Source: Paenibacillus andongensis
GTDB lineage: Bacteria > Bacillota > Bacilli > Paenibacillales > NBRC-103111
NCBI RefSeq assembly: GCF_025369935.1
Contig: NZ_CP104467.1
Span: forward strand, 1,867,001-1,931,000
Reading direction: 5' to 3'
Length of the DNA: 64,000 bases
Of the stretch, positions 54,737-62,882 are shown one piece after another. Each line of letters begins with the position of its first letter. The first letter of the stretch is position 1. Under the pieces are notes generated by a model. It saw nothing but the letters and a program-made list of their open reading frames with translations, was not told the origin of the DNA and made no database searches. The translations under genes were made by a program, and so were the position numbers.

Positions 54737-55630
54737 ATGGAAGTCAAAGATAAAGTGAAACAGCGGAGGATAGAACGACTTCGCAATTTGCGCGAAACGT
54801 CAGATCCTTCTAACGGGAGTGGAAGTCCAATGATACCCACTCGAAATAGGGGGAGTTCATTGCCTATACATCACCATTCCGAAATATCTCACTATGTGGA
54901 TCCAGAATGGAAACGGCGAATGGAAGATCCTGAGTATGCATGGCAGCAAAAATTATTAATGGACCCAGCTTTGGTTGGGCGAGATTATTTGAGGGATGGT
55001 GAAAGAGGGTTATTAGCTCCGCCTTCGCCTCGTAAGATTGCGGTCAAGCTGTTCATTAGCTGCGTATTGTTTGCAGCGCTGTACGGGATGTTCCAGCTTA
55101 ATCAGCCTTGGGCTAATAAAGGGAAGCAATTCGTGACCTCTTCGCTTACACAGTCGTACGATTTCTCGTCGCTGTCCGCTTGGTATAGCGATCAGTTTGG
55201 TGGGTCACCTTCGTTCATTCCCAGCTTCAATCGGGAAGGGAATGAGGCCATTAAAGTGAATGCCACTAAGCGCACCTTTTTCACTCCAGCAAAGGGAAGC
55301 ATTGTTACGCGATATGACGGAACTTCTCATATCGGAGTTAATTTGAACACCATTGAATTTGCACCGGTTTATGCGCTGGATACAGGTCAGGTCATCTTCT
55401 CCGGAGTAGCTGCAGATACGGGCTTAACGATTGTGATTCGCCATCCAGGAGGTCTCCAATCCTTGTATGGCGGATTGAGTGAGGCCAGTGTTGAGGTAGG
55501 CGACTGGATGAAAGTTGGTGAACCCGTCGGTAAGGCTTCCAAGAAGGATCCTGCAAAGGGGACGCTTTACTTTGCTGTTACGAAGGACGGGCATCCCGTC
55601 AACCCATCGGATGTGATCAGCTTTGATTAA
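54737..55630 (+). CDS. spoIVFA: Stage IV sporulation protein FA (LytM/M23 domain)
   Basis: Membrane protein that holds the SpoIVFB protease inactive in the outer forespore membrane until the forespore signal arrives. 297 residues: a long charged cytoplasmic region (1-98), one membrane helix (IAVKLFISCVLFAALYGMFQ, about 101-120) and a LytM-like domain (about 190-295) with GSIVTRYDGTSHIGVNL, IVIRHPGGLQSLYGGL and KGTLYFAVTKDGHPVNP. The metallopeptidase His residues look incomplete, consistent with a degenerate fold. GGGAGGGG precedes the ATG. Overlaps spoIVFB. Confidence 0.9.
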   Translation: MEVKDKVKQRRIERLRNLRETSDPSNGSGSPMIPTRNRGSSLPIHHHSEISHYVDPEWKRRMEDPEYAWQQKLLMDPALVGRDYLRDGERGLLAPPSPRKIAVKLFISCVLFAALYGMFQLNQPWANKGKQFVTSSLTQSYDFSSLSAWYSDQFGGSPSFIPSFNREGNEAIKVNATKRTFFTPAKGSIVTRYDGTSHIGVNLNTIEFAPVYALDTGQVIFSGVAADTGLTIVIRHPGGLQSLYGGLSEASVEVGDWMKVGEPVGKASKKDPAKGTLYFAVTKDGHPVNPSDVISFD

Positions 55631-56498
55631 ATGGGCCGGAACTACGTACCGATTCCACCCCCTATTTACACTCATTATGATTGGCTCTGCCATTACAGGC
55701 TACTTCCTGGAGGCCGTTACGTTATTTGGCATCGTACTGGTTCATGAGCTTGGTCATTTGGCTGCGGCGAGCGGCTTTGGGTGGAGGGTGCGGGAAGTGC
55801 AGCTTCTGCCTTTTGGTGGAGTCTTGATCGTTGATGAGCTTGGAACGGCTCCAACGCGTGAAGAACTTATTGTCTCCCTAGCTGGGCCGCTGCAGCATGT
55901 ATGGATGATTCTTATTGCTTTGCTGATGAAATGGGTGGACGTGGGCGCAAGCAGTTGGTGGGATTATTTCATTGAGGCAAATATAATGATTGGCTTATTT
56001 AATCTCATTCCAGTCATGCCGCTCGATGGCGGCAAAGTGATGCAGTCATTGTTAGGGTATTTATTGTCCTACCATAACACAATTTTATATACAACTTGGA
56101 TCAGTATGATATTAAGCTTGGCCATTATTGCAATAGCCATTATCCAACTGATTAGCGGACACCTCCCGCTCAATATATTAGTTATCGGTATTTTCTTGCT
56201 TGTATCCAATTGGTACGCCTATCGGCAGCTGCCCTATCACTTTTTTCGTTTTCTTATGGGGCGCGGAACCCGAATGAGCAGGCTTTTGAGCCGCGGGACA
56301 TTAGCACAGCCAATTATCATTACGAGACATCGCACAATGGCGGAAACATTGAAGCTTTTTATGAGGGAAAAATATCATTTAATCTATATCGTAGGAGAAA
56401 CGGGGCGCATACAAGCCGTATTGCCGGAACAGCAATTAGTGAGCGGTTATTTGGATGGGAAAAAACCGGGGAGTGCAGTTTCCGATCTTTTCATGTAA
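55623..56498 (+). CDS. spoIVFB: Stage IV sporulation protein FB (site-2 protease)
   Basis: Intramembrane metalloprotease that cleaves pro-sigma-K. 291 residues. HELGHLAAASGFGW (about residues 41-54) holds the HExxH zinc motif; the third ligand is in NLIPVMPLDGGKVMQSL. Six hydrophobic helices, then a C-terminal CBS-like domain (about 225-285). Start TTG at 55623, inside the last codons of spoIVFA, an eight-base overlap. Confidence 0.93.
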   Translation: MIKWAGTTYRFHPLFTLIMIGSAITGYFLEAVTLFGIVLVHELGHLAAASGFGWRVREVQLLPFGGVLIVDELGTAPTREELIVSLAGPLQHVWMILIALLMKWVDVGASSWWDYFIEANIMIGLFNLIPVMPLDGGKVMQSLLGYLLSYHNTILYTTWISMILSLAIIAIAIIQLISGHLPLNILVIGIFLLVSNWYAYRQLPYHFFRFLMGRGTRMSRLLSRGTLAQPIIITRHRTMAETLKLFMREKYHLIYIVGETGRIQAVLPEQQLVSGYLDGKKPGSAVSDLFM

Positions 56499-56521
56499 AA
56501 TAACTGTTGAGGTGAACGTGT

Positions 56522-57685
56522 ATGAAGCAACTTATAATTCACTGCGCACCTGATCTTACACAAGCGGCATTGCTTGAAGAAAGTCGACTTGTTGAGTATG
56601 ATACGCAGTATCCGCTTGATTCTCAAAGAGCAGGCAGCATCTACATGGGTCGCATCGTCAACGTCCTTCCCGGCATGCAGGCGGCATTCGTCGATATCGG
56701 TCTTGCGAAGAATGCCTTTCTATATATAGACGACCTCCTACCCGTCCACTTGGACAAGCAGCCTAAGATTAAACCTTCAATAACGGAGCTCGCCGAAGTC
56801 GGTCAGACGCTGATGGTGCAGGTGACGAAGGATCCGCAAGGTACCAAAGGTGCAAGAGTAACAACACATGTTTCTATTGCTGGCCGCTGGATTGTCTACA
56901 TGCCAGACGCTGATTATATTGCAATCTCCCGTAAAATTGATTTGGACGCAGAACGGCAGCGCCTCAAACAGCTTGCTGAAGGCAGCTTGCTGCCTGGTGA
57001 AGGTGTTATTATACGAACGGGTGCTATTGGTCAAAGTGAAGAAGCGATTCGTGATGATTTGCAAAATTTACGAGAATTATGGAGTGCCATTGTCTCCAAA
57101 ATGGAAGAGGTACACGCACCTGCACAGCTGTATCAGGATCTTGATCTTTTGCCAAGATTAGCCCGAGATGTCATTACAGATGACGTTCATGAAGTTTGGC
57201 TCAATGACGCCAAGGTGTACGAAGAGATGAAACAATTATTACGAAAGCAGCAGCCGAGTTGGCGAGGGCGCGTAGCTTTTTATGACCGCAAGATTCCTTT
57301 GTTTGATCAATTTGGTGTCACGGAAGAACTGAATCAAAGCTTTAGACGTAAAATTTGGCTGCCTAGCGGCGGATATTTGGTCATTGATCAAACCGAAGCA
57401 CTTACCGTTATTGATGTGAATACGGGAAGGTACACCGGATCCATTGATTTAGAACAGACAGTTACCGATATTAATCGAGAAGCGGCGAGTGAAATTCCAA
57501 GGCTTCTGCGGCTTCGTAATATAAGAGGCATTATTATTGTTGATTTTATAGACATGAGTTCGGAAGTAAATCGAGCAGCCGTGATGGAGAACATCACACA
57601 AGCCGTGCGTAAGGATCGCTCCAAAACGATTATTGTGGGTTGGACCAAGCTAGGTCTGCTTGAGATGACGCGTAAGCGGAAATAA
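56522..57685 (+). CDS. rng: Ribonuclease G/E family endoribonuclease
   Basis: Endoribonuclease that cuts single-stranded RNA. 387 residues: S1 domain (SIYMGRIVNVLPGMQAAFVD, about 39-58), RNase H-like and 5'-sensor region, and the catalytic DNase I-like part with TVIDVNTGRYTG (Asp about 300) and IIIVDFIDMSSEV (Asp about 341). It ends at KLGLLEMTRKR, so it lacks the zinc-link and small domain seen in E. coli RNase G (489 residues); this short form occurs in Bacillota next to rplU. B. subtilis itself lacks it. Confidence 0.93.
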   Translation: MKQLIIHCAPDLTQAALLEESRLVEYDTQYPLDSQRAGSIYMGRIVNVLPGMQAAFVDIGLAKNAFLYIDDLLPVHLDKQPKIKPSITELAEVGQTLMVQVTKDPQGTKGARVTTHVSIAGRWIVYMPDADYIAISRKIDLDAERQRLKQLAEGSLLPGEGVIIRTGAIGQSEEAIRDDLQNLRELWSAIVSKMEEVHAPAQLYQDLDLLPRLARDVITDDVHEVWLNDAKVYEEMKQLLRKQQPSWRGRVAFYDRKIPLFDQFGVTEELNQSFRRKIWLPSGGYLVIDQTEALTVIDVNTGRYTGSIDLEQTVTDINREAASEIPRLLRLRNIRGIIIVDFIDMSSEVNRAAVMENITQAVRKDRSKTIIVGWTKLGLLEMTRKRK

Positions 57686-57688
57686 TAA

Positions 57689-57718
57689 TTGCATTACAAA
57701 ATGTTTCTGTGATATAAT
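57689..57718 (+). promoter_or_regulatory. Promoter of the rplU-prp-rpmA operon
   Basis: TTGCAT (57689-57694), 18 bases, TATAAT (57713-57718), with TGA directly before the -10 as an extended element. Confidence 0.75.
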
Positions 57719-57830
57719 ACTCGGAGTGTGTTGTTTAGGCATGCTGTAACCGCACGAATCGGGTCTAAGCACGGATTTGGATTTGATCCTACCGTCACCT
57801 GGACAAGGCGAGTCTGAGACATGAGGAGGT
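57719..57830 (+). promoter_or_regulatory. L21 ribosomal protein leader
   Basis: The about 110-base leader has the usual position and features of the Bacillota L21 leader RNA: an early hairpin region (GCATGCTGTAACCGCACGAA), a middle part (CCTACCGTCACCTGG), and the final GAGTCTGAGACATGAGGAGG before rplU. It is believed to bind L21 for feedback control. I identify it by location and these sequence blocks, not by a covariance model. Confidence 0.7.
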
Positions 57831-57837
57831 AATGAAA

Positions 57838-58149
57838 ATGTACGCAATTATTGAAACAGGTGGTAAACAGTACAAAGTTCAAGAGGGCGATGTTCTTTAC
57901 ATCGAAAAATTGAACGCAGCTGAAGGTGAAGTTGTTTCTTTTGATCGTGTGTTCTTGGTTTCCAAAGAGAGCGGCTTAGTAGTAGGTGCTCCATTGGTTG
58001 CTGGTGCTTCAGTTTCCGCGAAAGTGGAGAAACACGGCAAAGGCGCTAAAGTCATCGTTTATAAGTACAAGCCGAAAAAGAACTATCACAAAAAGCAAGG
58101 TCATCGTCAACCGTACACAAGAGTAGTAGTTGAGAAAATCCAAGCGTAA
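57838..58149 (+). CDS. rplU: 50S ribosomal protein L21
   Basis: 103 residues starting [18 protein letters not shown] and ending [11 protein letters not shown], with [18 protein letters not shown] as the rRNA-binding segment. The ATG at 57838 is chosen: GGAGGT is directly beside the ATG at 57832. Confidence 0.98.
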   Translation: MYAIIETGGKQYKVQEGDVLYIEKLNAAEGEVVSFDRVFLVSKESGLVVGAPLVAGASVSAKVEKHGKGAKVIVYKYKPKKNYHKKQGHRQPYTRVVVEKIQA

Positions 58150-58160
58150 GAGGCAGCCTT

Positions 58161-58514
58161 ATGATCTATGTGACCATAGAGCGTCTTGCACCGGATTCAC
58201 CTCAAATCTCATCTTTTGTAGTGGAAGGCCATGCTGAATATGACGTACCTGGCAAAGACTTGGTCTGCGCTGCAGTATCGGCGGTAACGTTCGGTACTTA
58301 TAATTCGATTGAATCGCTGACGGGTGTGATTCCTATTCACGAGATGGAACGAGGCTTGATGGATGTTACCATTCCAGAGAGTACACGATCTGTTCCGGAG
58401 ACATGGAATAAAGTCCAATTGATTCTTGAATCGATGGTCGTCATGCTACAAACCATTGCAGATAATTACGGTGACTATATAACGATTGAAACAATCTATC
58501 ACAAAGGAGGATAA
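58161..58514 (+). CDS. prp: Ribosomal-processing cysteine protease Prp
   Basis: Cleaves the N-terminal extension of L27 before it enters the 50S subunit. 117 residues. Catalytic pair: His in [16 protein letters not shown] (about residue 23) and Cys about 12 residues later in LVCAAVSAV. Formerly YsxB. Its target sequence is present in the next gene. Located between rplU and rpmA as in most Bacillota. Confidence 0.95.
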   Translation: MIYVTIERLAPDSPQISSFVVEGHAEYDVPGKDLVCAAVSAVTFGTYNSIESLTGVIPIHEMERGLMDVTIPESTRSVPETWNKVQLILESMVVMLQTIADNYGDYITIETIYHKGG

Positions 58515-58518
58515 CACC

Positions 58519-58830
58519 ATGTTGAAATTGGATCTCCAGTTTTTCGCTTCCAAAAAAGGGGTGGGTTCCACAAAGAACGGACGTGACTCACACTCTAAGC
58601 GCCTTGGCGCTAAACGTGCTGACGGTCAAACCGTTACTGCTGGAAGCATTCTCTACCGCCAACGCGGTACGAAAATTCACCCAGGAACGAACGTAGGCAT
58701 CGGTTCGGATGATACACTTTTCGCTTTGGTACAAGGCGTAGTGAAATTCGAGCGTTGGGGCCGCGATCGCAAAAAAGTGAGCGTATACCCAGTTGATGTA
58801 GCTCCTGTGGCTGCAGCTTTAGAAGCGTAA
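58519..58830 (+). CDS. rpmA: 50S ribosomal protein L27 (precursor)
   Basis: 103 residues. The N-terminus [20 protein letters not shown] contains the extension removed by Prp, with cleavage expected after LQFFA, leaving mature SKKGVGST; the freed N-terminal tail reaches the peptidyl-transferase centre. AAAGGAGG precedes the ATG at 58519. Confidence 0.98.
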   Translation: MLKLDLQFFASKKGVGSTKNGRDSHSKRLGAKRADGQTVTAGSILYRQRGTKIHPGTNVGIGSDDTLFALVQGVVKFERWGRDRKKVSVYPVDVAPVAAALEA

Positions 58831-58834
58831 TTTG

Positions 58835-58873
58835 AATCCCTGGCGAGCGATAAGCCCGCCCAGGGATTTTTTT
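58835..58873 (+). terminator. Terminator after rpmA
   Basis: AATCCCTGG / CCAGGGATT with a GC-rich interior, then seven T. Confidence 0.85.
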
Positions 58874-58893
58874 CTAACTACAGAACAAGCCTT

Positions 58894-58928
58894 ATATAGG
58901 GATCTTTGGTCGGATGCCAAAGTCTCTC
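58894..58928 (-). repeat. Single CTTTG-hairpin repeat after rpmA (inverted)
   Basis: On the minus strand GAGAGACTTTGG-catccga-CCAAAGATCCCTATA; the stem CTTTGG / CCAAAG has a seven-base loop. Same conserved flanks as the lonA, hemA, hemE and obg copies, opposite orientation. Confidence 0.8.
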
Positions 58929-58938
58929 ATCTTAGAAA

Positions 58939-58981
58939 GCGGTCACTCATCTCGAATGACCGAAAGCAGAGGTTTTCTCAT
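58939..58981 (+). repeat. Second dispersed repeat, copy 1
   Basis: GCGGTCACTCATC, two bases, GAATGACC, six variable bases and AGAGGTTTTCTCAT. A near-identical copy is at 63797-63839. GGTCA / TGACC can form a stem. It lies between the rpmA terminator and spo0B. Confidence 0.7.
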
Positions 58982-59060
58982 TTGTTTGGTGAAGTTTGCT
59001 AGTACATCGTGATATACTGGATGAACGGTTACAAAGCAGGGAGAACGGAGCGAACGGGGA

Positions 59061-59816
59061 ATGAAACGAGCAGGTAGTACGCAAGTATATTTAATAGCAC
59101 TTGTGCTCATAGGATTGACTGGAATGATGTTTATGGAACCCTGGATTGTCAGGGGCGCATTATTTTTCATCGTCGTCATCAGTGGTTATACTGCATTCAA
59201 GTTGGAAGCGAGTAGATTGGAAGAGAAATGGAGCCAAGAGCTCCGTCAACAGGAACATCAGTCTCAACAGAAGTTAATACAAGTTATAAATCGCTCACGT
59301 CACGATTGGATGAACGATACCCAAATTTTGTTTGGTTATATTCAGTTAAAGAAGTTTGATAATTTACAGCCCTATATGGAAAAAATAAAAATGACTATGC
59401 AGCAGGAAAGTAATCTCTCCAAGTTAGGTATTCCATCGTTAATTGCTTTCTTGTTGCTGTTTCGCGTCCAGTCAAAATCACTAGAGCTGGAAGTTGAATT
59501 AGATCAAGAAATCAATCTTGGACAACTTCCTTTGCATGACGGCCTCATCGAAAGATTGGTTCGTCAAACCGTGGAATGCGTCCAAGAGCATGCTGCGGCA
59601 AGTGACGGTGAAAGCGGTACACTCAGCTTGGAATTTGATGTTCAAGAAGATGGCTTACTGCTTGATTTTGTATATCAAGGCCCCTATAACAGGGAGCAAC
59701 TTGAAAAGGCCGTGAAGGCAACCCTGCTTCCGAAAGTGGATTCTTATTCACTTGAGCAGAGTGAATGGCAAGAGGAAGAAGCGGTCATCACATTACGGTT
59801 ACCGTTTCGTACATAA
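59061..59816 (+). CDS. spo0B: Sporulation phosphotransferase Spo0B, membrane-anchored form
   Basis: Passes phosphate from Spo0F to Spo0A in the sporulation phosphorelay. 251 residues. The phosphoryl-accepting His81 lies in NRSRHDWMNDTQILFGYIQL, matching SRHDWMN of B. subtilis Spo0B; the following helix and a degenerate ATPase-like domain complete the protein. Unlike the 192-residue B. subtilis protein it starts with two hydrophobic helices (STQVYLIALVLIGLTGMMFM and GALFFIVVISGYTAF), which should anchor it to the membrane. Lies before obg, as in B. subtilis. Confidence 0.9.
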   Translation: MKRAGSTQVYLIALVLIGLTGMMFMEPWIVRGALFFIVVISGYTAFKLEASRLEEKWSQELRQQEHQSQQKLIQVINRSRHDWMNDTQILFGYIQLKKFDNLQPYMEKIKMTMQQESNLSKLGIPSLIAFLLLFRVQSKSLELEVELDQEINLGQLPLHDGLIERLVRQTVECVQEHAAASDGESGTLSLEFDVQEDGLLLDFVYQGPYNREQLEKAVKATLLPKVDSYSLEQSEWQEEEAVITLRLPFRT

Positions 59817-59817
59817 T

Positions 59818-59850
59818 AAAGGGATCTTTGGTCCAAGACCAAAGTCTCTC
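59818..59850 (-). repeat. Single CTTTG-hairpin repeat in the obg leader (inverted)
   Basis: Minus strand GGAGAGACTTTGGTC-ttg-GACCAAAGATCCC; plus-strand stem CTTTGGTC (59826-59833) / GACCAAAG (59837-59844). Sits between the spo0B stop and the obg Shine-Dalgarno GAGGTG. Stem bases GGTC/GACC are unique to this copy. Confidence 0.85.
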
Positions 59851-59868
59851 CTTAGTTGAGGTGTAGAA

Positions 59869-61170
59869 ATGTTTGTTGATAAAGCGAAGATATTTGTTAA
59901 AGGTGGCGACGGTGGGGACGGTTTAGTTGCTTTCCGCCGTGAGAAATATGTACCAGAGGGTGGACCGGCAGGTGGCGATGGAGGAAATGGCGGCGATGTT
60001 GTATTCCGTGTAGATGAGGGTCTGCGTACATTGATGGATTTCCGCTATCAGAAGCACTTTAAGGCGGAGCGCGGCGAGAAGGGCCGTAACAAGTCCATGC
60101 ATGGCGCTAATGCGGAGGATATGATTGTACGCATCCCGCCGGGTACAACCATCATCGACGATGACACGCAAGAGGTTATTGCCGACTTGACGCGTCATGG
60201 TCAAGAGGTTGTCGTGGCCAAAGGCGGTCGAGGTGGCCGGGGCAACACACGCTTCGCAACAGCGCGCGTAACAGCGCCAGAAATTGCTGAGAACGGCGAG
60301 GAAGGCGTGGAGCGTTGGGTTGTGCTGGAGATGAAGGTCATGGCCGACGTCGGCTTAGTAGGCTTCCCAAGCGTTGGAAAATCCACGCTATTGTCGGTTG
60401 TCTCTGCCGCAAAACCGAAAATTGCGGCGTATCACTTTACAACCCTGACCCCGAACCTCGGGGTTGTGGATGTTGGCGATGGACGCAGCTTCGTCATGGC
60501 GGACCTTCCCGGTCTTATTGAAGGGGCCCACGAGGGCGTGGGGCTTGGGCATGAGTTCTTGCGTCACGTAGAACGGACGCGAGTGATTGTTCATGTCGTG
60601 GACATGTCTGCTGCAGACGGCCGCGATCCTTACGAAGATTTCCTCAAGATTAATGAGGAAATTAAGCTCTATAATGCCAAGCTGGAGCAGCGTCCGCAAA
60701 TTGTTGTTGCCAACAAGATGGACATGCCGGAAGCAGAGGACAATCTGGCTTTGTTCAAAGAGCAGATGGCGGCAGATGGCAAAGAGTTTGAGATTTATCC
60801 GATCTCTGCTTTGACACGAGGCGGTGTGCAGGAGCTTCTCTACAAGATCTCGGACATTGTAGAAAGTATCCCGAATGCTCCTGAAGTTGAGGGCGTAGCT
60901 GATAAAGAAGAGCGTAAGGTGTATCGCTTCGAGAAACGCGAGGAGAATGATTACACAATACGTCGAGAGAACGATGTATTCATTGTTGAAAGTCCTTCTA
61001 TTGAGAAGTTGATCAAGCGAACGAATTTCAGCACACAGGACGGCATTGCTCGTTTTGCTCGAATTTTGCGTAATATGGGAATCGATGACGAATTGCGTAA
61101 ACGTGGAGCTGTCCATGGACAGACGATCCAAATTGGTGATTTTGACTTCGAATTCGATGAGAAGCATTAG
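59869..61170 (+). CDS. obg: Obg GTPase (CgtA)
   Basis: Essential GTPase linking 50S assembly, stress response and sporulation start. 433 residues: glycine-rich Obg fold ([20 protein letters not shown], then [16 protein letters not shown]), G domain with GFPSVGKST (about residues 165-173), [22 protein letters not shown] and ISA, and the C-terminal OCT domain (about 340-430). GAGGTG precedes the ATG. Confidence 0.97.
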   Translation: MFVDKAKIFVKGGDGGDGLVAFRREKYVPEGGPAGGDGGNGGDVVFRVDEGLRTLMDFRYQKHFKAERGEKGRNKSMHGANAEDMIVRIPPGTTIIDDDTQEVIADLTRHGQEVVVAKGGRGGRGNTRFATARVTAPEIAENGEEGVERWVVLEMKVMADVGLVGFPSVGKSTLLSVVSAAKPKIAAYHFTTLTPNLGVVDVGDGRSFVMADLPGLIEGAHEGVGLGHEFLRHVERTRVIVHVVDMSAADGRDPYEDFLKINEEIKLYNAKLEQRPQIVVANKMDMPEAEDNLALFKEQMAADGKEFEIYPISALTRGGVQELLYKISDIVESIPNAPEVEGVADKEERKVYRFEKREENDYTIRRENDVFIVESPSIEKLIKRTNFSTQDGIARFARILRNMGIDDELRKRGAVHGQTIQIGDFDFEFDEKH

Positions 61171-61177
61171 AATAATG

Positions 61178-61211
61178 AAAAACACTTATCCTCAGGATGA
61201 GTGTTTTTTTT
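61178..61211 (+). terminator. Terminator after obg
   Basis: AAAAACACTTATCC / GGATGAGTGTTTTTTT with loop TCA. Confidence 0.85.
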
Positions 61212-61221
61212 GTATAATTTT

Positions 61222-61249
61222 TCTGTGTTTTGATTTCTGTGTTTTGATT
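61222..61249 (+). repeat. Tandem 14-bp repeat
   Basis: TCTGTGTTTTGATT occurs twice without interruption right after the obg terminator. The region 61250-61417 that follows is AT-rich and has no gene or promoter that I can support. Confidence 0.8.
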
Positions 61250-61417
61250 ATTGGTTGTCGTGGAAATCGCAGATTAGCTTGCCTAATGTTGACCAAAATA
61301 CAACACTGCAAGGACAAGTAAACGAATACTAAAGCGACTACAACTACAATTACTAAAGCAAATACTTCTTGCGAGTTGCAGCATGCATTGCTTCAACTTT
61401 AATAAATACTCTTACCT

Positions 61418-61443
61418 AAGGACGGCGAAAGCCGTTCTTTTAC
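61418..61443 (+). terminator. Solitary terminator-like hairpin
   Basis: AAGGACGGC-gaaa-GCCGTTCTTTT (one G-T pair). No gene ends before it, so it may close a small RNA or a lost gene. Confidence 0.6.
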
Positions 61444-61471
61444 ATTTAAACGCGATAATATGTCATGAAAC

Positions 61472-61500
61472 TTGACACAAATAAAGAAAAGGATTACGAT
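61472..61500 (+). promoter_or_regulatory. Sigma-A promoter of the TrpD-like gene
   Basis: TTGACA (61472-61477), 17 bases, TACGAT (61495-61500). TGTCA (61461-61465) and TGACA (61473-61477) form an inverted repeat over the -35, a possible operator. Confidence 0.6.
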
Positions 61501-61577
61501 TTCACTAATTAGCATAATTTTATGTCATTTAATATAACATTGACTACCTTGTGAATATAGGAGAAAGGAGGATTTTG

Positions 61578-62651
61578 ATGAAAAGATGGATTCAAGCAAT
61601 GGGAACAGGTAGGCAAGGGTCACGTGATTTATCTTATGAGGAAGCTGTAGAAGCAGCACATGAGATGGCCAGAGGAGATTCTACAGATGCTCAATGCGCA
61701 GCTTTCTTAATGGCCCTATGTATGAAAGGGGAAGCTGAAGAAGAGCTGATGGCTTTCATTGATGTTTTCCGCAGCTACTCTTTGAATTTCCATACTTTTG
61801 CGGATTCACTCAATTGTGCGGGACCGACGGAAGGCCGGCAATATTTTCCCATCACACTACCTGTTAGCCTTCTGCTTGCTTCAGTGGGTTTCTCTCAGGT
61901 ACTGCATGGAGGTGATTCGCTTCCGCCTAGACAGGGGACCGCAATGAAAGAACTATTAGAAAGCTTCGGTGTTGCGATAGATTTGTCAGTGAAAGCATGG
62001 GAAACGTTGCTGTTTCACCTGCATATTGGATTTCTTCACACAGATCAGATTTGTCCGCCGCTAGGGAAGCTGAAACAGGTTCGCGAGCAGTTAGGATTGC
62101 GAACCGTGATGAATACCGTTGAGAAAGTCATAAATCCCGTACGTTCAATGAATATGATAATAGGCGTCAATCAGCGGAAAGCGATGGAATCTCTGATTCC
62201 CATATCTATCCGATCTGGTTTTCAAAATGTGTATATTGTCAATGGGATTGAAGGATCCGAGGATCTGCCGATCTACCAGAACAGTACGATAAGGATCGTA
62301 ACCCCCTGGGGAGATGAGTCGCGAGTGGTTGAACCGCAGAAATTTGGTTTTCTGAGTGAGCCCCTGCAGCCTTTAAGTAAAGATGATCAGGTTGCCATGG
62401 TACGGCGCATTATTGCTGGAGAAGATTCAGAGGATTTGAAGCGAGAACGTGATCATGTCATTTTTAATACGGGACTTCGATTGATGTGGTTTGATAAAGT
62501 GGGTAGTTATGAAGAAGGATTTCAATTAGCGGAATCGCTGCTGCAAAGAAAAGAAGCCAACAAAGTCATGCAGCGCTGGGTGGATCAGAGTCATCACTTT
62601 ACGCTTCAAGATCATCCGAAAATCCGTGACTCCTCAGCCAAAATTGGATAA
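61578..62651 (+). CDS. Anthranilate phosphoribosyltransferase-like protein (divergent TrpD paralog)
   Basis: 357 residues with the glycosyltransferase family 3 layout: an N-terminal helical domain (LSYEEAVEAAHEMARGDSTD, then CAAFLMALCMKGEAEEELMA) and an alpha/beta domain. In true TrpD the phosphoribosyl site reads GTGGD..KTFNIST and HGNR; here the equivalents are NCAGPTEGRQYFPITLP and VLHGGDSLPPRQGT, so key PRPP/anthranilate residues are replaced. It is probably not a tryptophan enzyme; similar TrpD2/YbiB proteins have been reported to bind nucleic acid. No trp genes are near. Start ATG at 61578 after AAAGGAGG. Confidence 0.8.
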   Translation: MKRWIQAMGTGRQGSRDLSYEEAVEAAHEMARGDSTDAQCAAFLMALCMKGEAEEELMAFIDVFRSYSLNFHTFADSLNCAGPTEGRQYFPITLPVSLLLASVGFSQVLHGGDSLPPRQGTAMKELLESFGVAIDLSVKAWETLLFHLHIGFLHTDQICPPLGKLKQVREQLGLRTVMNTVEKVINPVRSMNMIIGVNQRKAMESLIPISIRSGFQNVYIVNGIEGSEDLPIYQNSTIRIVTPWGDESRVVEPQKFGFLSEPLQPLSKDDQVAMVRRIIAGEDSEDLKRERDHVIFNTGLRLMWFDKVGSYEEGFQLAESLLQRKEANKVMQRWVDQSHHFTLQDHPKIRDSSAKIG

Positions 62652-62700
62652 AGGCTTTCCTGTGTGCTGGTTTGTATTCAGCTAGAGGAAGGCTTTTTTT
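62651..62700 (+). terminator. Terminator after the TrpD-like gene
   Basis: GCTTTCCT / AGGAAGGC with inner GCTG / CAGC, then seven T. Between it and 62883 lies an AT-rich leader with an isolated AAAGGAGG (62760-62767) that no start codon uses well. Confidence 0.75.
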
Positions 62701-62882
62701 GTTTCCATCAACTAGAGGAATTAGAGGTAAGTTTCTAAATTATTGTGATCTTACCCACCCAAAGGAGGCCGATATTACGAATAGATATGAAGGACAACAA
62801 CTTTCGGAGTTTGGTCCTGGTGAAATAGAAGAAGATGTGAATGAGACTCGTTCTGTAACACAAAATGCTAGGAGGAAACATC

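Noticed and set aside
60388-61185. Minus-strand 265-aa frame opposite obg
   Set aside because: Shadow of obg, no family features, would be fully antisense to an essential gene.
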